A stretch of 8,763 nt of DNA from Deltaproteobacteria bacterium (GCA_011056825.1 DSBH01000170.1:1-8763); one strand, 5' to 3'; positions 1 to 6,841 are shown, counted from the stretch's first letter. The notes: generated from the sequence alone by a model not told the origin. Program-made: numbers and translations.

Positions 1-762
1 GTAGTGCATCTGGGGGCCTGTTCGTCCACGGTGGAGCGGGACGCCGACTACCTCATGGAAAATAATTATCGTTACAGCCGAATCCTCGCCGAGTGGGCGC
101 TTCGCCGGAAGATCCGTTTCATATACGCAAGCAGCGCCGCCACCTACGGTGACGGATCGCAGGGATTTTCCGACGTCAACAGGGTGAGCGCCGGACTTCG
201 CCCCATTAACATGTACGGTTATTCGAAACAGCTTTTCGACCGGTGGGTGCTTTCAAACGGACTGGACGAACACGTGGCGGGCATCAAATTTTTTAATGTA
301 TTCGGGCCGAACGAGTACCACAAAGGGGAAATGCGCAGCGTGGTTCACAAGGCGTACGGGCAGGTACGGGACCGGGGACGCGTGGAACTCTTCAAATCTT
401 ATCGGGACGGTATTGAACATGGTGAGCAGAAGCGTGATTTCATTTACGTGAAAGATTGTGTGGACGTACTTTGGTGGCTTATCGAACGGCGGAACGTTCG
501 GGGCATCTTCAACCTGGGTACAGGTCGCGCCCGTTCCTGGAATGACCTTGCGCGGGCGGTGTTCAGCGCGGCGGGCAAACCACCGGTGATAGATTACATA
601 GACATGCCCGAATCCATCAGGGCACAGTACCAGTACTTTACCGAGGCGTCGATGGAGAAACTCCGGTCGGCGGGTTACGAGAAGCCGTTCACGTCACTGG
701 AAGACGCGGTGACGGACTACGTGAGCAATTATCTCGCGGGAGGCCAGCGATGCCTCGAGTAG
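1..762 (+). CDS. hldD: ADP-L-glycero-D-manno-heptose 6-epimerase, 5'-truncated by window edge
   Basis: This enzyme converts ADP-D-glycero-D-manno-heptose to the L-glycero form, the last step in making the heptose donor for LPS inner core, in the cytoplasm. The visible part is an extended short-chain dehydrogenase/reductase. It begins inside the HLGACSST segment, then shows YASSAATYG (catalytic Ser region), MYGYSK (Tyr-x-x-x-Lys), FNVFGPNEYHKG, KRDFIYVKDCVDV and GIFNLGTGRA, and ends in a C-terminal domain with GYEKPF. All are typical of HldD/RfaD. The N-terminal Rossmann glycine motif is missing because the gene starts upstream of the window. Compared from memory with the roughly 310-residue E. 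coli enzyme, about 70 residues are absent. The reading frame is open from base 1, so the GTG at 4 is not a true start. The TAG stop at 760-762 overlaps the next gene, kdsB, by 13 bases, which suggests translational coupling within an LPS-core operon. Confidence 0.95.
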   Translation, partial: VVHLGACSSTVERDADYLMENNYRYSRILAEWALRRKIRFIYASSAATYGDGSQGFSDVNRVSAGLRPINMYGYSKQLFDRWVLSNGLDEHVAGIKFFNVFGPNEYHKGEMRSVVHKAYGQVRDRGRVELFKSYRDGIEHGEQKRDFIYVKDCVDVLWWLIERRNVRGIFNLGTGRARSWNDLARAVFSAAGKPPVIDYIDMPESIRAQYQYFTEASMEKLRSAGYEKPFTSLEDAVTDYVSNYLAGGQRCLE

Positions 763-1505
763 TCTGTATTATTCCCGCGCGCTACGAGTCGACGCGGTTC
801 GCCGGCAAGCCACTGGCAGACATGGGCGGAAACCCGATGATACAAAGGGTGTACGAGCGGGTCATGCGGTGCCGGCTCATACGGGAAGTCGCCGTCGCCA
901 CCGACGACGAGAGGATTTGCCGTGCAGTCGAGGCATTCGGCTGCCGGGTGATCATGACAGCCGCGACTCATCGTTCAGGAACGGACCGCATAGCCGAAGC
1001 GGTTGACAGCATGGACCTTGAGGACGAGGATATCGTGGTTAACGTGCAGGGAGACCAGCCATTGGTTGAACCGGCACAGATTGAAGAAGTAACGGCGCCC
1101 CTGTTGCACGACGCATCGCTTCCATTTGCCACCCTTGTCTACGAAATCCGGCGGCACGAGGAAATAACCCATCCGAACGCCGTCAAGGTGGTCTTTGACC
1201 GGGATGGATTCGCGCTCTATTTTTCCCGGTCGACCATACCCTTCGCGCGGAACGACAAAGATCCCCGTTATTATAAACATCACGGCATTTACGCCTACAG
1301 GCGTTCCTTTCTTCCCGTATTCGCGGGGCTGGAAACGGGCCGCCTGGAACGAATAGAATCGCTGGAACAATTGAGGGCCATCGAGCACGGTTACCGAATA
1401 AAGGTCGTGATAAGCGAATACGATTCTCCGGAAGTGGACACCCCGGAAGAGCTCGAGCGAGCGGTTCGTGAGATGACCGGTGAATCGGGACCACGGGGTG
1501 CGTGA
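750..1505 (+). CDS. kdsB: 3-deoxy-manno-octulosonate (Kdo) cytidylyltransferase
   Basis: KdsB joins CTP and Kdo to give CMP-Kdo, the activated donor used to attach Kdo to lipid A. It is a cytoplasmic soluble enzyme. The 251-residue product has the normal family length. Recognisable motifs in order are IPARYESTRFAGKPL (residues 8-22, nucleotide binding), VATDD (49-53), HRSGTDRIAEA (74-84), VNVQGDQPL (97-105, with the metal-binding Asp102), KHHGIYAYRR (176-185), ESLEQLRAIEHG (203-214) and SPEVDTPEEL (226-235, second acidic site). The ATG at 750 is well supported by GGGAGG at 738-743, six bases upstream. The gene overlaps the 3' end of hldD by 13 bp and stops 18 bp before the next start, so the two LPS-core genes are probably transcribed together. 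Confidence 0.97.
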   Translation: MPRVVCIIPARYESTRFAGKPLADMGGNPMIQRVYERVMRCRLIREVAVATDDERICRAVEAFGCRVIMTAATHRSGTDRIAEAVDSMDLEDEDIVVNVQGDQPLVEPAQIEEVTAPLLHDASLPFATLVYEIRRHEEITHPNAVKVVFDRDGFALYFSRSTIPFARNDKDPRYYKHHGIYAYRRSFLPVFAGLETGRLERIESLEQLRAIEHGYRIKVVISEYDSPEVDTPEELERAVREMTGESGPRGA

Positions 1506-1523
1506 AAAACGAGGTATGACGAC

Positions 1524-2351
1524 ATGAGAATAATACGGTTCAAAGATGAACGGGGCGGCATGTTCTGGGGAATACCAGAGGACGAAGGTATGGAACGGGC
1601 CCGCATCATAGACGGCGACCTGTTCAGTGGAAATCCTGGAGAACGGGTCGAGCATGTGTCAAGACTGGTGGCGCCGGTTGTGCCGGAGAACATTTACGCC
1701 GTCGGGTTTAATTATCGACGCCACGCCGATGAAACGGAAACGGCATACCCGGAAGAGCCGGAAATATTCATGAAACCGACGACCAGCATCGTAGGACCGG
1801 GAGATCCGGTTCTGCTTCCACTGGCCGGGCCGGACGAGGTGGATTACGAGGGAGAACTGGCTGTTATTATAGGAAGGAAAGGCAAGAACCTGTCGACTGA
1901 CCAGGCGCGTGAGCATGTGCTGGGGTATTGCTGCGCCAATGACGTAAGCGCCCGGGACTGGCAGTGGCGAAGACAGCAGCGGCAGTGGGTGAAAGGCAAG
2001 AGCTTTGATACCTTCTGTCCGTTGGGACCGTGGATCGAGACCGGCGGGGCGGGGTTTGATCCGGCCGGCCTGCGGATTCAGACGTTCCTTAATGACCTGA
2101 CAGTCCAGGACGGAGTCACAGGGGACATGATCTTCGGCGTTTTCGAGCTTGTCAGCAGACTGAGCCGGTCGGTAACCCTGACACCGGGGACGGTTATTCT
2201 GACGGGTACGCCGGAAGGAGTTGGATATACAAGGAAACCGCCGATTTTTCTTCGCCCGGGAGACCGTGTTTCGGTGCGAATCGAGGGACTGGGAACGCTG
2301 ACAAATCCCGTCGCGTCGGAAGGGGATTTACAAGGTGCAGCCGGCGAGTAA
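1524..2351 (+). CDS. Fumarylacetoacetate hydrolase (FAH) family protein
   Basis: A member of the FAH superfamily, which contains metal-dependent C-C hydrolases, decarboxylases and isomerases acting on 2-oxo/enol acids such as acylpyruvates and 2-hydroxyhepta-2,4-diene-1,7-dioate. The substrate cannot be read from sequence. The 275-residue product has a variable N-terminal part (1-55), then GFNYRRHADE (61-70), FMKP (82-85), DYEGELAVIIG (107-117, metal ligands Glu109 and Glu111), NDVSARDWQ (139-147, metal ligand Asp140), KSFDTFCPLGPW (159-170) and ILTGTPEGVG (225-234). The core is complete. The ATG at 1524 has GAGG at 1511-1514; a nearer ATG at 1516 is out of frame. It lies 18 bp after kdsB and overlaps the downstream glycosylase by 17 bp. 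Nothing links the family to LPS synthesis, so the operon position looks incidental or housekeeping, for example metabolite clean-up. Confidence 0.93.
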   Translation: MRIIRFKDERGGMFWGIPEDEGMERARIIDGDLFSGNPGERVEHVSRLVAPVVPENIYAVGFNYRRHADETETAYPEEPEIFMKPTTSIVGPGDPVLLPLAGPDEVDYEGELAVIIGRKGKNLSTDQAREHVLGYCCANDVSARDWQWRRQQRQWVKGKSFDTFCPLGPWIETGGAGFDPAGLRIQTFLNDLTVQDGVTGDMIFGVFELVSRLSRSVTLTPGTVILTGTPEGVGYTRKPPIFLRPGDRVSVRIEGLGTLTNPVASEGDLQGAAGE

Positions 2352-3090
2352 TGATACGTTAGTGAAACGCCGACGAGGCGTCGATACCGCCGGAAAACAG
2401 GGTAAAAGCATCAACAGTCGTGAACGACGGAGGGGCGTTGATTCAGTAAGAAATCGGCGGACATGGATCGAGAACGCCTATACGAAGATGAACGGGCACT
2501 TCGGTGATCTTCACTGGTGGCCGGCAGAAACGCCGTTTGAAATGGCAGTCGGCGCGATCCTGACGCAGAACACGGCGTGGACGAATGCGTCACGGGCCGT
2601 TGAAAAACTTCGCGGAGCGGGATTGCTTGATCCCTCCAGTCTGTACCAGGCAGAACGGCGGCATATAGCGGAAGCGGTGCAACCGGCCGGTTTTTATAAT
2701 ATAAAGACGGACAGGCTGACGGCGTTCGTGGATTTTCTTCATGAACGCTACGGAGGAACCATGGAGGCCATGTTCGACGAGGAAACCGGCAGGCTGAGAG
2801 AGCTCCTGTTATCGGTGCGCGGCATCGGCAAGGAAACGGCTGACAGTATCCTGCTCTACGGCGACAACCGCCCCGTTTTCGTGGTGGATGCCTATACGAA
2901 ACGAATTCTGGAAAGGCACGGCGTGGTGGATCAGGGCCGGGCATATGATGAGGTTCAGAGGTTATTTGCAGACAATTTGCCCTGTGAGGCCGCGCTCTTC
3001 AACCAGTACCACGCACTTCTGGTAAACACGGGGAAAATGTTCTGCAGGCGATCGCCGCGATGCGGAGGATGTCCGTTGCGGGATGTGTGA
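2335..3090 (+). CDS. HhH-GPD DNA glycosylase, EndoIII/MagIII-like, with basic N-terminal extension
   Basis: A base-excision repair glycosylase of the endonuclease III superfamily. The domain runs from about residue 45 to the end: WWPAETPFEMAVGAILTQNT (61-80), the helix-hairpin-helix VRGIGKETAD (161-170) and VVDAYTKRIL with catalytic Asp185. The lysine that makes E. coli Nth a lyase (second residue after the hairpin's last Gly, in GVGRKT) is replaced by Glu167, so a monofunctional glycosylase such as a 3-methyladenine enzyme is more likely. The C-terminus keeps three cluster-type cysteines (237, 243, 246), but the fourth expected position is the TGA stop. Residues 1-44 are a basic extension holding RRRGVD twice (12-17, 31-36). 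The GTG start at 2335 follows GGAAGGGG (2318-2325). The only other in-frame start before the domain is GTG 2362, which lacks a good ribosome site. It overlaps the FAH gene by 17 bp. The exact base specificity is unknown. Confidence 0.9.
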   Translation: MQPASNDTLVKRRRGVDTAGKQGKSINSRERRRGVDSVRNRRTWIENAYTKMNGHFGDLHWWPAETPFEMAVGAILTQNTAWTNASRAVEKLRGAGLLDPSSLYQAERRHIAEAVQPAGFYNIKTDRLTAFVDFLHERYGGTMEAMFDEETGRLRELLLSVRGIGKETADSILLYGDNRPVFVVDAYTKRILERHGVVDQGRAYDEVQRLFADNLPCEAALFNQYHALLVNTGKMFCRRSPRCGGCPLRDV

Positions 3091-3100
3091 ACCGCTCCTG

Positions 3101-3118
3101 ATGTTTCACGTGAAACAT
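3101..3118. promoter_or_regulatory. parS centromere site (ParB-binding palindrome)
   Basis: ATGTTTCACGTGAAACAT is an 18-bp perfect palindrome whose inner 16 bases (3102-3117, TGTTTCACGTGAAACA) equal the bacterial chromosomal parS consensus first defined in Bacillus subtilis and conserved across phyla. ParB dimers load and spread from such sites to drive chromosome segregation and SMC/condensin loading. It sits in the 30-bp gap between the stop codons of two convergent genes (3090 and 3121), leaving both coding regions intact. It is not followed by a T tract and has almost no loop, so it is a poor intrinsic terminator. I see no second copy in the window and no parAB nearby. The match is direct; the function is inferred from the consensus. 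Confidence 0.88.
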
Positions 3119-3120
3119 AT

Positions 3121-3519
3121 TTACAGAAGAGTAATCGTGATTTCCCGGTTCTGCCTGGGACCATCGAATTCGCAGAGAAAAATATTTTGCCAGGTGCCCA
3201 GCATCATTTCACCCCGCAGAAGGGGTATGGTTTCAGAGGGCCCGACGATTCCGGCCTTGATATGGGCGTCGCCGTTTCCGTCGACGCGGTCGTGAAGCCA
3301 GTTGCCTCGCGGCACCAGATGTTGCAGGCATGAAACCACGTCGATGCCGATGTTGGGATCCCAGTTTTCCTGGATCATGATAGCCGCGGTCGCGCCGCGC
3401 ACGAAAATCGAACAGAGCTGAAATGACGGATCGCTGCGGGAGATTACCTCCCGTACCGGAGGTGTTATGTCGACCAGTTCTTCGCGCCTGGTTGTTGTAA
3501 CGGTGATACTCGTCCTCAT
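3121..3519 (-). CDS. yjbQ: YjbQ/UPF0047 family protein (secondary thiamine-phosphate synthase-like)
   Basis: A small cytoplasmic protein of the UPF0047/YjbQ family. E. coli YjbQ has weak thiamine-phosphate synthase activity, but the physiological role of the family is unsettled. The 132-residue product has the usual family length and shows ATAAIMIQENWDPN (43-56), WLHDRVDGNGDAHIKA (74-89, with conserved histidines 76 and 86), GPSETIPL (93-100) and LGTWQNIFLCEFDGPR (107-122). Where many members have HTTA, this one has GATA (residues 42-45), so one commonly conserved histidine is absent. The ATG at 3519 (reading leftward) is preceded by AAGGA at suitable spacing. The gene starts 29 bp after the zraR-like stop and is probably the last gene of the same operon. 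Its stop lies two bases from the parS palindrome. The family call is secure; the function is not. Confidence 0.92.
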   Translation of the reverse strand: MRTSITVTTTRREELVDITPPVREVISRSDPSFQLCSIFVRGATAAIMIQENWDPNIGIDVVSCLQHLVPRGNWLHDRVDGNGDAHIKAGIVGPSETIPLLRGEMMLGTWQNIFLCEFDGPRQNREITITLL

Positions 3520-3548
3520 ATTCTGTTCCTTTTCCGCCGCACAGACCT

Positions 3549-4898
3549 TCAGGGCATAGCGCCGTATTTTTTCAGTTTCTTGTGCAGGGTTCTCCTGGTG
3601 ATGCCCAGTCGCCGTGCGGCTTCGCTCTTGTTTCCTCCCGCCGACTCAAGAGTTGAGAGAACGGCCTTTCGTTCCAGATCTTCCAGTGGCTCCGTCGAAA
3701 CACTGTAACTCCGGTCGTTGTGAGACGGCTGAGGGAGAGCGAGATCGTCCTCGGTGATGTAGTCGGTTCGTGCCATGACGACGGCACGCTCGACGACATT
3801 CATCAATTCCCGCACATTGCCCGGCCATGAGTGTTGCATAAGGCAGTTCACGGCACGGGGCGTAAAACCATGGATAGTGCGGTGGTTTCTGGTCGCGAAA
3901 TCTTCGAGAAAACGCTGTGCCAGAAGGGGAATGTCTTCCGCGCGTTCGCGGAGGGTCGGAAGGGTGATCTGTACCACGTTGAGGCGGAAATACAGGTCTT
4001 CCCGAAGACGGCCGTCTTCGACTTCCTGCCGCGGGTCCCTGTTGGTGGCCGCGATGATGCGCACGTCCACCGGGATCGGCGTGGCACCGCCCACCCGGAC
4101 GATTTCACGCTCCTGCAATACCCGTAACAGCTTGACCTGCATCGCCGGCGACATGTCGCTCACTTCGTCGAGGAATAAACTGCCGCCATCCGCCTGCCTG
4201 AAGGTGCCCTCCTTGCGCCGGTCGGCACCGGTGAAGGCACCTTTTTCGTGGCCGAACAATTCAGAGGCGAGCAGCGTATCCGTCAGGGCGCCGCAGTTAA
4301 TCTTTATAAAGGGTCCTTCACGACGGCGGCTGTTGTAATGAATGGCACCCGCGACCAGCTCCTTGCCCGAGCCCGATTCTCCCGTTATGAGAACGGTGGC
4401 GTCGGAAGGCGCCACGCGGGCCACCGTTTCCATCAGTTTTACCATGGGTTTGCTCCGGCCGATGATGGCGCCGCTGTCGAAACGGGTCCCCAGCTGTTCC
4501 CGGAGCAGGACGTTTTCTTCACGAAGCCGGTGGTGTTCAGTGGCCCGTTCCAGGACGATCCGTACTTCATCAAAATCAAGGGGTTTCGTCAGATAATCAT
4601 AGGCGCCTTTTTTCATGGCTTCCACCGCCGATTCAACGGACGAATAGGCCGTCATGATGATAACCGGTATAGCCGGATTGACGCGTCGTATCGCCGGCAG
4701 CGCCTCGAGTCCCGAGACGCGGACCATACGGACATCCATCAGGATCAGGTCATAGGGGCGCTCGCGGACCAGCTCGAGGGCCGTGTCCCCGTCATCGGCT
4801 TCTTCCACGGCGTACCCCCATCCTGAGAGGAGCGTTTTCAACATGATGCGATGCGCTCGGTCGTCATCGACAACCAGGAGTGTGCCGTTCGTTTTCAT
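3549..4898 (-). CDS. zraR: Sigma-54-dependent response regulator, ZraR/NtrC type
   Basis: A transcription activator that, once phosphorylated, uses ATP to open sigma-54 RNA polymerase promoters. The 449 residues divide into a receiver domain (about 5-120; acidic pocket Asp11-Asp12-Asp13, phospho-acceptor Asp55, Thr83, Lys105), a short linker, an AAA+ domain (about 145-370; Walker A GESGSGKE at 173-180, sigma-54 contact loop GAFTGA at 220-225, Walker B LFLDE at 241-245, LYFRLNVV at 302-309) and a Fis-type helix-turn-helix (about 421-446, NKSEAARRLGITRRTLHKKL). All key residues are present. The receiver reads MDVRM-VRVSG, without the usual proline after RM; E. coli ZraR, as I recall it, lacks it too. 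GAGGT precedes the ATG at 4898. The start overlaps the kinase stop by 4 bp (ATGA), so the two are translationally coupled partners. Likely targets are the sigma-54 promoters in 6650-7119. Confidence 0.95.
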   Translation of the reverse strand: MKTNGTLLVVDDDRAHRIMLKTLLSGWGYAVEEADDGDTALELVRERPYDLILMDVRMVRVSGLEALPAIRRVNPAIPVIIMTAYSSVESAVEAMKKGAYDYLTKPLDFDEVRIVLERATEHHRLREENVLLREQLGTRFDSGAIIGRSKPMVKLMETVARVAPSDATVLITGESGSGKELVAGAIHYNSRRREGPFIKINCGALTDTLLASELFGHEKGAFTGADRRKEGTFRQADGGSLFLDEVSDMSPAMQVKLLRVLQEREIVRVGGATPIPVDVRIIAATNRDPRQEVEDGRLREDLYFRLNVVQITLPTLRERAEDIPLLAQRFLEDFATRNHRTIHGFTPRAVNCLMQHSWPGNVRELMNVVERAVVMARTDYITEDDLALPQPSHNDRSYSVSTEPLEDLERKAVLSTLESAGGNKSEAARRLGITRRTLHKKLKKYGAMP

Positions 4899-6649
4899 GA
4901 CCGTGACCTCGCATCTTCTACCGAGGGAATGGTAAAACTCACAGTGGTTCCCCGTCCTGTCTCGCTTTCGACATTCATGGTTCCTCCGTGAGCTTCAACT
5001 ATTTTGTGCACGATCGCGAGTCCAAGCCCCGTACCCGACGGCTTGGTGGTGAAGTAGGGATCAAATATTTTTGACAGGTTTTCTTGATCGATGCCCCGAC
5101 CCGTGTCGGCAACAGTTATGGCGACTCCTCCGTCGTCCTGCGATGCACTGACCCGTAGCCGGCCACCTGCGGGCATGGCTTCAACGGCGTTGAGATACAG
5201 GTTGAGCAATGCCTGGTTCAGGCCGTCCGAATCCACGTCGATTTCAAGGTTGTCCCCGGGCAGGCTGGTTTCGACGATGATGTTATGTTCACGCGCCCTG
5301 CCTTCAATCATATCGAGCGACCGTCTCACCAGTGCCGGAATGGAAACGGTTGAACTCCGCACACTGACGGGTCTGGAAAAATCCAGGAGTTGGCCCACCA
5401 CCCTGTTCAGACGGTCCACTTCTTCGATCATGACCTCGGCGGTGCGCCGGTCTTCCGGGGCATCCGGGCAGCGGTCCCTGAAGTAGGTGGCGAATCCCTT
5501 GATGGTGCTCAGTGGATTGCGGATCTCGTGGGCGACGCCCGCAGCCAGCCGGCCCACGGATGCAAGCCGGCGGCTCCGGTCGATTTCATTCTGCAACCGC
5601 TTTACTTCCGTCAGATCCCGAATGATAACGACATAACCCATGAAAACGCCGTTTTCCGCCATTGATGTGGCGATGACGTCGAGGTCGATTGACCTTCCGT
5701 TCGGCAGGAAGCACGAGATTTCACCCTCGATAACCGTGTGCCCGTTCGACAGCTTTTCGAGACTGCTCGTAAGTTGTGCCGGCAGTACATCCGGAGCGTT
5801 CCGGCCAAGCGCCTGCGAGGCCGGAATCTGTAAAATTGATTCCGCGGCCTGGTTGAGGGATGTTACGGAACCGGACGCGTCGGTAGCGATGACGCCTATG
5901 GGGATATGTTCCACCAGGTTTTCGGAAAAGGTCCTGATCCGGGACAGAGTCGCGCGGGTCTGTCGGTATCCCTGAAGGATCAGGAGCGTGGTGACACCCA
6001 GAAACCCGATGAGAAGCAGGATCAGTGCCATGACAACGGTGACACGGGCATCGGCTTTCAGGGCCGAGGCGACAGGCTTGCGGTCTAGCCCCACGAAGAT
6101 CATGTATGCCGGTTGCTGTGATTCCGTTCTTCGAAAAACATCGTCAGGAATGGCGCCTTCCCGCGTTCCGGCGATTCGGCCGGAAGCAGGCGAAAAATAG
6201 CGGAAAACCTCAAAAATGTCATCGCGTTCTCTTCCTTCAGGCCTGCGGTAGTAGAGGCCCCGGGAGGCCGCTATTGCCCGAAGGTCGAGTTCGCGACCGC
6301 GATACCGCCCGATTTTCGCCGGATCGTTGTGCGCGATTATGCGGCCGTTCATGTCGGTGACAATCAAGTGCGCGATGTCCGGCTGTTGGGCTGTCTCAAC
6401 GACAAGTGCCTGAATATTGGACAGATCGATTGCCGTTTGCGACCGCCCCGCGCGCGCGCCGGCTTCAATGGAACGGATCAGGGCGGCGCCCTTTTCGGCG
6501 AGGAGCTTGGTCATGGCCGTACGCTGTTGCTCGATGCTGTAAAAGGCCATCAGGATTACAATGGGCAACAGGATGACCACCGTTCCAATAATGATCCACG
6601 GGGAAACCGTGATCCAGGTGCGAGCTTTTCGCGGCGCCGGTTTTTTCAT
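4895..6649 (-). CDS. zraS: ZraS-like membrane sensor histidine kinase with added PAS domain
   Basis: An inner-membrane kinase that senses a periplasmic signal and phosphorylates the neighbouring regulator. Visible order in 584 residues: cytoplasmic basic tail, TM1 (about 16-37), a periplasmic domain (about 38-202) resembling ZraS (LAEKGAALIRSIEAG at 50-64, VTDMNGRIIAHNDPAKIGR at 97-115, FEVFRYFSP at 146-154), TM2 (about 203-226), a PAS domain (about 240-350), a HisKA domain with VAHEIRNPL and phospho-acceptor His374, and HATPase_c with N box Asn487, G1 DTGRG (515-519), F box FDPYFTTK (529-536) and G2 GTGLGL (539-544). E. coli ZraS is about 465 residues and lacks the PAS, which accounts for most of the extra length. 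In E. coli ZraS responds to zinc and envelope stress; the signal here is unknown. The ATG at 6649 has GAGAGG about 12 bases upstream. Transcription probably starts from the sigma-54 promoter at 6740-6756. Confidence 0.93.
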   Translation of the reverse strand: MKKPAPRKARTWITVSPWIIIGTVVILLPIVILMAFYSIEQQRTAMTKLLAEKGAALIRSIEAGARAGRSQTAIDLSNIQALVVETAQQPDIAHLIVTDMNGRIIAHNDPAKIGRYRGRELDLRAIAASRGLYYRRPEGRERDDIFEVFRYFSPASGRIAGTREGAIPDDVFRRTESQQPAYMIFVGLDRKPVASALKADARVTVVMALILLLIGFLGVTTLLILQGYRQTRATLSRIRTFSENLVEHIPIGVIATDASGSVTSLNQAAESILQIPASQALGRNAPDVLPAQLTSSLEKLSNGHTVIEGEISCFLPNGRSIDLDVIATSMAENGVFMGYVVIIRDLTEVKRLQNEIDRSRRLASVGRLAAGVAHEIRNPLSTIKGFATYFRDRCPDAPEDRRTAEVMIEEVDRLNRVVGQLLDFSRPVSVRSSTVSIPALVRRSLDMIEGRAREHNIIVETSLPGDNLEIDVDSDGLNQALLNLYLNAVEAMPAGGRLRVSASQDDGGVAITVADTGRGIDQENLSKIFDPYFTTKPSGTGLGLAIVHKIVEAHGGTMNVESETGRGTTVSFTIPSVEDARSRS

Positions 6650-6739
6650 GCGTGTACGAACCTCTCTATACCTGCTGAACGGGGCGATTTCCTTTACGAT
6701 ACTCAGGCTTTACAATGCCGGGTATTCAATTTTATGAAT

Positions 6740-6756
6740 AGCAAAGTCGATGCCAT
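6740..6756 (-). promoter_or_regulatory. Sigma-54 (-24/-12) promoter for the zraS-zraR-yjbQ operon
   Basis: Read leftward, 6755 to 6740 is TGGCATCGACTTTGCT. The invariant GG (6754-6753) and GC (6742-6741) are separated by exactly ten bases, and both the TGGCA and TTGCT blocks match the sigma-54 consensus TGGCAC-N5-TTGCW. The predicted start is near 6729, about 79 bases ahead of the kinase ATG. Because the operon encodes a sigma-54 activator, this implies positive autoregulation. It is based on sequence match only. Confidence 0.7.
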
Positions 6757-6787
6757 GAAACCGCCATCAACGGTAAGACAGCAATCG

Positions 6788-6808
6788 CCGGACAATCGGT
6801 CTGTCCGG
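6788..6808. promoter_or_regulatory. Inverted repeat, candidate activator site
   Basis: CCGGACA (6788-6794) and TGTCCGG (6802-6808) form a perfect 7-bp dyad with a 7-base spacer. Its centre is about 68 bases upstream of the predicted kinase start and about 184 upstream of the predicted htrA start. Size and symmetry suit a dimeric Fis-type regulator such as the adjacent ZraR-like protein. It could instead be a hairpin in a leader RNA, but neither predicted transcript covers it. Confidence 0.45.
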
Positions 6809-6841
6809 GATTACGTCCGCGTTCCCGATCCGGCTACATTG

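Noticed and set aside
975..1693. Long - strand open frames (226, 103 and 100 codons) opposite kdsB and the start of the FAH gene
   Set aside because: Antisense shadows of conserved enzymes, with no domain signal and no ribosome sites that I could see.
3101..3118. The palindrome as a bidirectional intrinsic terminator for the convergent genes
   Set aside because: There is almost no loop, the stem is AT-rich and no T tract follows on either strand; the exact parS match is a better explanation.
3088..3125. Selenocysteine recoding at the glycosylase TGA, with the downstream palindrome as a SECIS hairpin
   Set aside because: The palindrome is fully explained as parS, and its stem-loop lacks a clear SECIS apical loop. 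Readthrough would also add about 80 residues where the family normally ends soon after the last Cys.
3083..3295. 70-codon + strand frame starting at the glycosylase end and crossing parS
   Set aside because: Antisense to yjbQ, with no recognisable motif; the ATG lies inside the glycosylase 3' end.
3775..4826. Long + strand open frames (187 and 192 codons) opposite the regulator gene
   Set aside because: They lie wholly antisense to a well-conserved sigma-54 activator with all its motifs, have no recognisable domains, and are expected by-products of GC-rich codon use.
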